In this document: piece after piece, positions 1-7,300 of the stretch
Layout of the letters: each line of letters starts with the position of its first letter
Position numbering within the stretch: the stretch's first letter is position 1
Source: Rhynchonema sp. JSB1_4
Lineage: Eukaryota > Nematoda > Chromadorea > Monhysterida > Xyalidae
Direction: 5' to 3'
Assembly (NCBI GenBank): GCA_030248065.1
Contig: JASAMV010005852.1
Location: 1-14,395 of the forward strand
Length of the DNA stretch: 14,395 nt
Made by a program: the position numbers and the translations under genes
The notes under the pieces: model-generated
Told to the model about the DNA's origin: nothing
What the model saw: only the letters and a program-made list of their open reading frames with translations
Databases searched by the model: none

Positions 1-2793
1 TTGATGATTGATCGATTTAGTGCCGTTACAAGCATAACCATTCCAGGCATAATCGAAGACGAAGTTTCGTATTCATGGGGTTTCTCCTCAGCGCTGCTCT
101 TCACGGTCACCGTAGTCACCACCATTGGTTATGGACATATTGCACCCGCCAGTGAACTGGGACAATTGGTGTGCATTGTTTATGCACTTGTCGGTTGGTA
201 CAGAAGTTTTTTTGACTTAGTGCCTAATGTATGAACATGGGAACAAAGTAATAAGGATTAAGGAATATACTGAACCTGGCAGCTGCTTTAACGATTTTGT
301 GTCTTGTGCGCACACAGGCGAGTGGCTGATGTCTCTGATCAGCTTAGGGCTCCACCAGATAGACCCGAAACCCGAAACCCAAACAAAATCGTCCATGTTT
401 CGGGTTCGTAAAAAAAAACCCGAAACCCGAAACACAAAGCATGAAATCAAAAGTTCTTGCCCTGAGCTTACAACAATTTATACAGTCAGTCGAAACATTC
501 GATTATCATGCTTCGTGTTTCGGGTTTCGGGTTTTCTTCAAACAAAAAAAAAAAAAAAAAAAAAATGGTGCGGTTCGTCCGGTGACACCCGCTACAATAC
601 ATAACATTGATCACAAGTCATGTATTTGAACATATGTACATATTTATACAATAAAACCTTTCAGGTATTCCACTGATGCTCGCTTTTCTCGCCAATATCG
701 GTGACGCGATGGCAAAGTTTTTCCGGATTACTTACGGTTATTCTGCTTTCGAGAGCTGTATTTTTTCACTTAAAAATACATATTGTTTTATTACGATGTT
801 GTTTTTTACAAACAGGCCGCGGTTGTTGCTGGTGCTGCAATTCGCGCCGAGAGAAGGAGTACACGGTCGGACAGCGTGAATATGTGGAAAATCGGAGATT
901 AAAAGTTAGAAATTTCAAATGTTCAGCTACATATATAGTATCTCTTCGAAATATATTTTTCACAAAACATAAAGTGGAAAAATACATTTTCTTCAAAAGC
1001 AGCAGCAACAGAAATTGCTCAAAGAAAGAGAGAATGCGGAGGGTGGACACGGATCGCGGGTGGGCAGCGGAGTGAGTCGACCGCGGTCGGCCTGGGATGA
1101 GGACAGCCAGGTGAAACAGAGGAACGGCAGTGCAGACAGCAAAAAGGTCAGTGCGCGCGCTCAACAGTATTTGCTGCTCAGTTCGAATCTTTTGTCCCAA
1201 CCATAAATCAGTTGACACCCTCATTTTTTCTGTCATGCTGCCAATGCGTACAGTTCTTTACAGAAAAACCAAGTTATTATCAACTCTTTGCATCGGCCGA
1301 CGGACGCTGAGCTAGTCAAAACATCTTAGTTCAAAACATTTTGTCCGGCAGTTGAACATTTTAACTGACTTTGACCAGCGTAAACGTTGCTACCCTGAAC
1401 CTGAACGAGTCACGCTGGTCAACCGAAATGTTGATAATGGCCATACTTTTCGTTGCAGGACAAAAAAGACAAGGACAAAGATAAGAAGGACAAGAAGGAC
1501 AAAAAGGACAAAAAGGACAAGGACAAAGACAAGGAAAAGAAGGACGGCGAAATGGACGACAAGGAGAAAAAGGACGACGACGATGACGGTCTGCTAGAGG
1601 AGGACCTCGACAACATCGTGTTTGTGCCTCCTGAGGACCTGGTGATACCAGATGACCAAATTGGTGTGCCTATCTCATTGACGCTGGTCGTTATCGCAGC
1701 CTATGTCATGATCGGAGCGATTATATTCCAGGTATATGGGCTTTTGGCTTGATTTGAATTTGCATCTGCACAATGTCTACCACCTGCTTATCATGAACGG
1801 AAACAGTTTTTTAAAAAAACTCTTATTTTTCAGCTATATAATGGATGGACGTGGATCACGGGCGCTTATTTCAGTCTCATAACACTCAGCACAATCGGTG
1901 AGCAAAACAACAGTCACTCTTTGAGCACAACGTGACGGCTATCAGCACCATTGTCAACACAGTCATTGCGTCTTCTGCACTTGAGAAATTGTAAAAGTGA
2001 GAAAGCGCAAAAGGGTTAAGCAAAGAAGTAAAAGCGTAGAAGAGTGAAAGAGCAAATGAGTTGAAGGACGGAACGATCACCGAATCAAAAAGAGTAAAGC
2101 AAGCGAAAGAGTGAACGAGTAAAAGAGCAACAAAAAACTGCAACAAGAGTGCCAATTTCACCGGACAAGAGTGCGGCACACACAGGCTTCGGCGACCTGA
2201 CGCCCGAGTGGAACAACGTGGGGACGACGACGGGCAATATCAAGTTGGCCATCACCGGCTTCTACATCATCATGGGACTGGCTGTCATATCGATGGCCTT
2301 CAACCTCATGATGGAGGAAATGATCGAGAAAGTCAGCTGGCTCGCCAAGAAGATCGGTTGGTGTTGATTGCGCCCTTTTTTGGCCACAACAGCAATATCG
2401 CCTCCGATGCATATTTGTATTATCAGCCAAACTGAACATTATTAGTATTGGGCTACAAGCACGATACGAAACTTAAATTTTCAGTCCAGTCTTTCCAATG
2501 GGCATGATAACAGGTTTCAGTCAGATATCGGGAATCAAAGGCATGCATTAAAAAAATTTGACGCTTGCGCGGTATGACCCGCCAAACACCATACTTGTGT
2601 ATTCATCGCTGAGCTTGCCCTCAATCGACTCTGTTGTTACCATGACCATAATACGCACTTCAAACATCACCTTGTCAATTCAGGCATCAGCGATGACCCA
2701 GACGCAGACGCCGCAGCAGCCGCCGCTCAGCAGGCTGATGAGTTTGGGGACACTGCTAAATTGGTCGATAATGCTGAGGATGTCGCAAAATAG
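1..2793 (+). CDS. Gene 1: two-pore-domain (K2P) potassium channel, 5' partial
   Basis: This is a spliced gene encoding a subunit of a dimeric plasma-membrane leak K+ channel. Proposed coding exons are about 47-193, 665-736, 816-904, 1000-1146 (or 1012-1146), 1459-1731, 1834-1897, 2186-2356 and 2684-2793. All junctions are GT-AG, and the phases join into one frame of about 356 codons. Visible in order: P1 helix and filter TTIGYGH, M2 (VCIVYALVGIPLML, then LANIGDAMAKFF), a Cys-rich juxtamembrane stretch (RGCCWCCN), a long charged cytosolic loop with a Lys-Asp repeat, M3 (about VPISLTLVVIAAYVMIGAII), P2 helix and filter STIGFGD, M4 (FYIIMGLAVISMAFNLMMEE), and a short acidic, Ala-rich tail. The family usually has M1 and an extracellular cap before P1; these must lie upstream of the window. 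The neighbour at 4210-12060 is a close paralogue. Exon limits are inferred from splice consensus, frame continuity and comparison with that paralogue. Exact orthology is not assignable. Confidence 0.93.
47..193 (+). CDS. Gene 1 exon a: P1 pore and first half of M2
   Basis: Encodes SYSWGFSSALLFTVTVV, the filter TTIGYGH, then LGQLVCIVYALVG. The 3' end is a phase 1 donor (G|GTTGGT) inside a Gly codon. The 5' edge is uncertain. An acceptor-like CCAG ends at 46 and another TTTAG ends at 20. The frame is also open to the window start, so the exon could begin at 47, at 21, or upstream. Unlike gene 2, no intron splits the filter glycine codon. Confidence 0.85.
194..664 (+). other. Gene 1 intron between exons a and b
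   Basis: This 471-bp intron splits M2 at ALVG|IPLML and is absent at that site in gene 2. It contains CCCGAAA-type repeats arranged as an inverted repeat, and a run of 22 A (544-565). Confidence 0.85.
415..535. repeat. Inverted repeat of CCCGAAA units in intron
   Basis: The arm at 415-444 and the arm at 506-535 are reverse complements over 30 nt with one mismatch, with a 61-nt spacer. Each arm carries two tandem CCCGAAA units. Further CCCGAAA copies (from 363) and a TTTCGGG (about 398-404) lie just upstream, and a poly(A) run follows downstream. It may be a small hairpin element or a local repeat expansion. No target-site duplication was found. Confidence 0.7.
665..736 (+). CDS. Gene 1 exon b: second half of M2
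   Basis: Encodes IPLMLAFLANIGDAMAKFFR and a few more residues. The acceptor is TTTCAG and the donor is ACG|GTTATT, phase 1 at both ends. It closely matches gene 2 codons 204-226, where this region is continuous with the pore exon. Confidence 0.92.
816..904 (+). CDS. Gene 1 exon c: Cys-rich juxtamembrane segment after M2
   Basis: Encodes RGCCWCCNSRREKEY and then VGQREYVENRRLK. The acceptor AAACAG ends at 815 and the donor is AAA|GTTAGA. It aligns with RGCCFVCNRRRIKEY and the following GQAEYMEK in gene 2, which supports the frame. Confidence 0.88.
1000..1146 (+). CDS. Gene 1 exon d: cytosolic loop
   Basis: Encodes KLLKERENAEGG, later RPRSAWDEDSQVK and ADSKK, and ends AAG|GTCAGT in phase 0. 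The paralogue has EPRNAWDDDDD at the matching place. The acceptor is ambiguous. The first AG (ends at 999) would add four residues, QQQ and Q; the second AG (ends at 1011) starts the exon at 1012. Both keep the frame. Confidence 0.8.
1147..1458 (+). other. Gene 1 intron between exons d and e
   Basis: This 312-bp intron has donor GTCAGT and acceptor GTTGCAG. It holds one copy of the TTTGACCAGCGTRAA motif as a perfect hairpin near its 3' end. Nothing else was recognised. Confidence 0.85.
1371..1422 (+). repeat. Copy 1 of the TTGACCAGCGT hairpin motif
   Basis: TTGACCAGCGT at 1371-1381 faces ACGCTGGTCAA at 1412-1422, a perfect 11-bp inverted repeat. The left arm recurs in three gene 2 introns. 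Confidence 0.75.
1459..1731 (+). CDS. Gene 1 exon e: Lys-Asp repeat and M3
   Basis: The exon opens, after a TTGCAG acceptor, with a run of alternating Lys and Asp codons (about 1459-1548), then more acidic sequence (DDDDDGLLEEDLDN). It continues into VFVPPEDLVIPDDQIGVPIS and M3. It ends CAG|GTATAT in phase 0. The VFVPPE/VFIPPE and PDDQI motifs match gene 2. Confidence 0.93.
1834..1897 (+). CDS. Gene 1 exon f: P2 pore helix and start of filter
   Basis: Encodes LYNGWTWITGAYFSLITLST followed by I and the first base of the filter Gly codon. The acceptor TTTTTCAG is strong and the donor is TCG|GTGAGC, phase 1. Confidence 0.94.
1976..2140 (+). repeat. Purine-rich degenerate repeat in intron
   Basis: Within the 288-bp intron 1898-2185, variants of AAAGAGTGAA and AAGAGTAAA recur many times. 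This gives a strongly purine-biased sense strand next to a pyrimidine-poor acceptor. It is low-complexity non-coding sequence. Confidence 0.6.
2186..2356 (+). CDS. Gene 1 exon g: P2 filter and M4
   Basis: Encodes GFGDLTPEWNNVGTTTGNIK, then M4 ending FNLMMEEMIEK. The acceptor CACACAG is weak in pyrimidines. The donor is TCG|GTTGGT, phase 1. The exon is 171 nt, exactly the length of the matching gene 2 exon. Confidence 0.95.
2357..2683 (+). other. Gene 1 last intron
   Basis: This 327-bp intron runs from donor GTTGGT to acceptor TTCAG. It sits in phase 1 in a Gly codon just after M4, as the last intron of gene 2 does. No further element was recognised. Confidence 0.8.
2684..2793 (+). CDS. Gene 1 exon h: C-terminal tail and stop
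   Basis: After a TTCAG acceptor it encodes ISDDPDADAAAAAAQQADEF, then GDTAKLVDNAEDVAK and TAG at 2791-2793. The phase 1 junction fits the preceding exon. The tail is acidic and Ala-rich and is unlike the gene 2 tail apart from its charge. Confidence 0.85.
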
Positions 2794-2862
2794 ACACCAT
2801 TCGCTGATCGATTTCGGTTGTTTTGTACAGAACTTGGTACGATAACTTTTGGGTTATTCTAA

Positions 2863-3063
2863 TGTAGTCTACGCTTGTGCGCACGTATTTCGCGCTAACG
2901 CAGGAGGGGTCCAAGCGTGTGCTAAATCACCTACATTTGTATTGTAAATACAACAAGCTCATTTGGTATTGCTCTTCGTCGTGCTAGAGTACCTCGCAAA
3001 CCACGTGCACTGCATGGAACACACCTGTGCTCACACGAAATGTGCGCGAATGCGTAGACTACA
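2863..3063. mobile_element. Small MITE-like inverted-repeat element
   Basis: The left end TGTAGTCTACGC and the right end GCGTAGACTACA are perfect 12-nt terminal inverted repeats. Similarity continues inward with mismatches (GCGCAC, then TTTCG). The element is about 200 bp and has no coding capacity. It begins about 70 nt after the gene 1 stop, so it is probably transcribed in that gene's 3' UTR. No clear target-site duplication is visible, so the superfamily is open. Confidence 0.6.
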
Positions 3064-3312
3064 GTTGAATTGGCCTCACTGTTTATCCCGTTATAAAATC
3101 ACTCATTTTCTTAAATGAATGCTTACCCTACATACATTATACTTAGCGTACGTTTCGCGCCATACATTCCATCATACGGGCCAACATAATTACTCAAATT
3201 CTAAGCTTTTCTAAGGCTTCGATTTTTGCTAATCGTGCGTGATATCGTTTTCGTCCGCTGCGTGATCGATTTTCTATGATTGATCTTCACATTTACCGTA
3301 TTTATGTTTCAC

Positions 3313-3318
3313 AATAAA
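3313..3318 (+). terminator. Candidate polyadenylation signal of gene 1
   Basis: This is a canonical AATAAA about 520 nt after the stop codon. I saw no closer canonical signal. Its use is inferred. Confidence 0.45.
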
Positions 3319-4056
3319 AGTTCTAATGCGTCGACCAATCGCACAACCCAAAGTTAATGTACATCACATATGAATATAAATTCTGCTGGTAACCTATATG
3401 CCGATACCTTGAAGGACTATGGATGGCTATATGTGATTTATCAAGCTTTTCAATTCCGGTTCCGGCATGCGGGGTGCAATTTGTCATGAATGTCAGTCTG
3501 TCAGCTTACTGTAGCATGTACATACCTCGGTTGGTATATTCACTGTCTTACCAAGCAGCTTTTCTGTGTACTACCAGCTATTGAAGTTATTTTGTGCGGT
3601 CTTTGTGTTCATTTGTAAAATCTCCAACAGAACTCGGCCCTGACTTAATTTGCAACACGAGTTTCTTAATCGTTTAGATTACGGCAAAAGGTGTCCACAC
3701 ACGTCTGATCTTAACACCCGTAGGTCTGGTGTGATACCTTCCGATTGGTCGTTTCCCGTGTTGTACCCTAACATCAGTCAACGCGTGACAGATGCAGGAA
3801 ACAAACAAGCTAACGCTACCAGCATAAATATGCCGATGTCCACACACTTCGATGCCGAGGTTAGCTTCAGGATATGGTTTATTTGATGTTAGTGGGTACC
3901 ACCGCTATTGTGGGCATAAAAAATTCTGAAACCCCTGACAACCCAGCCAAAGTAACACACCGGAACGGAAGTTCGTGTCAGACACAGACACAAAGCATGT
4001 ACAAGTATTGTAGGTGTGGTGATACATAAATATATGCTGAATCTGTGACCGCAGAT

Positions 4057-4080
4057 TAAAGGTGCCAACTGGCACCTTTA
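4057..4080. promoter_or_regulatory. Perfect 24-bp palindrome upstream of gene 2
   Basis: TAAAGGTGCCA and TGGCACCTTTA are perfect 11-nt arms separated by 2 nt, about 100 bp before the TATA box. It could be a dimeric transcription-factor site in the gene 2 promoter or a chance palindrome. The function is not shown. Confidence 0.4.
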
Positions 4081-4180
4081 TCACCATTTACCAACTACAC
4101 AACTTGCTACATACGTATTTAATAACCGCGTCATCAATTTCTCTTATCGTATGATTCGAATAGGAAGAGTCTGCTAATGG

Positions 4181-4190
4181 GTATATAAAG
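4181..4190 (+). promoter_or_regulatory. TATA box of gene 2
   Basis: GTATATAAAG is a strong TATA match. It starts only 28 nt before the first ATG (4210), so the usual start site about 30 nt downstream would fall on that ATG. Confidence 0.6.
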
Positions 4191-4209
4191 GCCCCGAAAC
4201 AAAAACACA

Positions 4210-4311
4210 ATGGGAGACTTCGGCATTACCAGCATGTTTGGGGGCGGCGCCCATGATTCGCGGTCGAAGGGCGAAACAAAGTCGGTCAAAACCAATAAAA
4301 CCGTCGGAACG
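4210..4311 (+). CDS. Gene 2 exon 1: cytosolic N-terminus
   Basis: Encodes MGDFGITSMFGGG to KTNKTVGT (34 residues), then the strong donor G|GTTAGT in phase 0. It is Gly-rich, then basic, and matches no domain I know. It is supported by the TATA box, the start context and an in-phase join to the M1 exon. Confidence 0.72.
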
Positions 4312-7300
4312 GTTAGTCTTTGCGTCGAAAAAGCGGGAATTTTGAAAAAAATTAAAAGCTTTAATCAATATTTTCACGCTCACCGTAAACAACATCCATT
4401 TCAAATACAGTACAGGATGTCATCTGGTTTCTGACGATGGCCAGTTTGGGTTTTTGACCGTTTTCGGCATTCGCCGCAATAGAGCATCAGTCCTCATGGT
4501 TATCTACCGTACCCCACCGTAACCCAAGTCCATTCCAGACCACCACATCCGAGCACACATCGCGTACGGCAGCCCCGATCGCCTACGCCAAGGCATTCGT
4601 CAAAGCCGTTCTCTCACATTTCGGGCTCGCAATTTGCGTGTTCATTTATGTGGTCGGTGGCGCGTGGCTATTCAGAGAAATTGAGTCGAAAAAAGAAGTC
4701 GACCAATTGAAGGTCATAGCTTACGTCATTTATGTTTGATAATTGAACTTTTTTAAAATTTATCAAATTTTGGTAGTCAGTACAGATCGATCACTTTTCT
4801 GCCTTTGGTCACGCGTGCATTCGTTTATTGATTGGGTGGTATGTTCGAAACGATGCAAACGTCAACACCAGCAATGTCTCATATTTTCACCGCCGACCTT
4901 TAAACCCAACTGAAGTTTGCACTGTTTCGAGCATGCCAGCTATTATTATGCATGGTTTGTGATTAAAGGGCTCGGGACATAACCGAAGGAAGGGTAGCAG
5001 GACATATTGTTACATACCTTTGGAAAGCATTCCGACAGCCTATGTCACGCACAAATTTTAAGCTCCTTGGAGATTCGCTATCTCTTGGTAGGGCGACTTT
5101 TCGTTCCAGAAAAAAGTGAATTTTTGCACAAATTGGAACGACTGGTGCAGAAACCCCAAATGAGTTGAAGGTCAACTAACACGTGGATAGTATTACAACA
5201 ACCTCTAACAACAGCACCAAACAATGTATCTCGGGACGGGAGTACCTTTCGAATGATATATAACAAGCCCCAATAAATGCTTATGCTTAAGAGCAGAGGT
5301 TAAAAAATTGCTTTTTTGACGATTCTGGAATGAACCGTCACGTCACCGTGTGCGATTTCGGAATTTTCACCGTTTCTTGTCCATAGTAAGAGATAGTATG
5401 GACATGTTATATATCGTTCAATAGCTACGTTAAAGCTACATCGTTTGATGCCATTAAATGTGCAATAATCTTTAACGGCGAGGACTTATAGCCAAATATC
5501 TTATTCAGGATGGCATGGCTGCAGCAGCCGGACCATGGGGTTTGAAGTCTTGAAACTCGTCTAGATTGTTGAACTGTGCGTTTATCTGACTTTCTCGTTT
5601 CCAATGCAATGCAATACGTGGCTTATTTACATCACATTTCCGTCAATGAATGCAACAATGCAGTTTAGTGGCAATTTTTAGGTCTTTTTCGGCCTGTCAC
5701 GCAGCTATCTAAGTGCTTCCAAAGTTAAAAACCTTATTTTCTGGTACTTTCGAAAATGCTCTATTTTTCTATTGTATTTTCATTTCTGCAACACGAAGCG
5801 CGGCCTCAAAATTTAGAGACAAACTTGTGTTTTAGAAAAATGTGGCCGATTTTTGGAACATTTCGCACCCTCACCGAGTGAAGCAATGGTTTGAGCGACT
5901 GAAGTTGTCATGATAAGTTATCCAGAAGCTGTTGTAATCCTATCCACGTGTTACTTTACTTTCAACTCATTTGGGGTTTCTGCGCCGGTTGTTTCAATTT
6001 GTGAAAAAATTCACTTTTTTCCGGAACGAAAAGTCGCTCTACCAAGAGATAGCGAATCTCTAAGGAGCTTAACATTTGTGCGTGACATATGGTGTCAGAG
6101 TGCTTTCCAACGATGTATAACACTGCGCTCTGCTGCCCTTCCTTCGCTTGTGTCCCGAGCCCTTTAACAGATGATACCACCATTTTGACCAGCGTGAATG
6201 TTTCCTTATTGCGCTGGTCGAAACGGGTGTTATATCTGCATATCGAAATGCACTGGTCCGATTACCGATTAGGCGCATAAGCCTAGAAGTATTCTCCAAA
6301 TTGAAAATTCCCATTCCAACTCAGGGTGCTATAAAGAAACGGGACGATTTGAGCAACTTCCGGCAAGAATTGGCCGATGAGCTGTGGAAACAGAAATACG
6401 CGGGCAAATACGCAAAACCGACCGAGGTCATACTACAGGAATACGAGGCAAAGGTTAGACAGATAGGCTGAGCTATAGGCTAGCCCTGAATGTGACCTAG
6501 CCAGGTCTAAGTTTGCTCAACCCTCTGATCCATTGCAAGAATAGATATGCATTTAGAATTCTTATCAAGTTTGAAGACAAGCACTGCAGCCCAAGAAGAA
6601 ATCGTCGGGAATTTGCACCCCACCTGGACTAATCCAAATCTGAGAAAAATCTTCTGCGGGTCATTCATCCATTTTGTTGTCGTGGGTTGTGTGCAGGGTT
6701 GGGCAAAAAAAACGACGGCGTTTTTTCTTAAAAAAAAACGACGTTTTTTTAAAAAAAAACGCATGGGTCGTTTTTCGTTTTTTTTTAAATCCTGAATATC
6801 CTTGATTTTCCCTGATTTTTCAGGGAAAGTACCCTGATTATCAAGGAAAATCAATTTTTTGTCCCATTTTTTTCAAAAAATTTTCGACCAATTTTTACTT
6901 TGTCGAGATACGTCGATATACGGAGTTTGGCTTTCAGTGATGACCCCGGCCAAAGTTGGTCCCACGATGCGGGTCTGATATGGGATCTTAGCAACTCGCT
7001 AGAAAAGGGTTGAAACCTGTTTATTTTGCCTCAGAACACATAGAATGACTTCATTTAACCACGTTTTCTTCCCAACATGAGCGTTTTCCAATTTTTTTGG
7101 GGGCATATTTTGGTCATCTGGGCGTTTTAAAAAAAAACGTTTTTTTTTAAAAAAACGTTTTTTTTAAAAAAAACGAATTTTTGAAAAAAAAACGTTTTTT
7201 GCCCAACCCTGGTTGTGTGTGTCTAAATTTTCTCATTATTCTCCGCAATGTGTTTGGCAAAAGAGTGGCTGAAGTGAACGATCTTTCAAACGTATTTTTC

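Larger units (their letters stand above)
2794..4181. other. Intergenic region between the two channel genes
   Basis: It holds the presumed gene 1 3' UTR with a small inverted-repeat element (2863-3063) and an AATAAA (3313-3318), then a 24-bp palindrome (4057-4080) and the gene 2 promoter. No ORF here has a recognisable domain or looks like an exon of either channel. Confidence 0.7.
4713..6324 (+). other. Gene 2 intron 2
   Basis: This 1,612-bp intron is mostly occupied by one 1.2-kb TTAA-flanked inverted-repeat element. Copy 2 of the TTTGACCAGCG motif follows. No exon-like ORF was found. Confidence 0.85.

Noticed and set aside
363..384. Possible telomere repeat from CCCGAAACCCGAAA
   Set aside because: Only a few units occur, in an intron between coding exons, and not at a chromosome end.
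1184..1196. tRNA B-box-like GTTCGAATC
   Set aside because: No A box, no acceptor stem and no cloverleaf around it. It lies in an intron and is a chance match.
2158..2439. 93-codon minus-strand ORF opposite the gene 1 M4 exon
   Set aside because: It is a shadow of the well-supported plus-strand exon.
5273..5278. AATAAA in gene 2 intron 2
   Set aside because: It lies inside the transposon in an intron. It could allow premature polyadenylation, but nothing supports that.
5910..6167. 85-codon ORF near the end of the TTAA element, with a related ORF on the other strand at 4963-5175
   Set aside because: The two peptides are similar only because they are the two inverted-repeat arms. There is no transposase motif and the frame breaks in the other arm.
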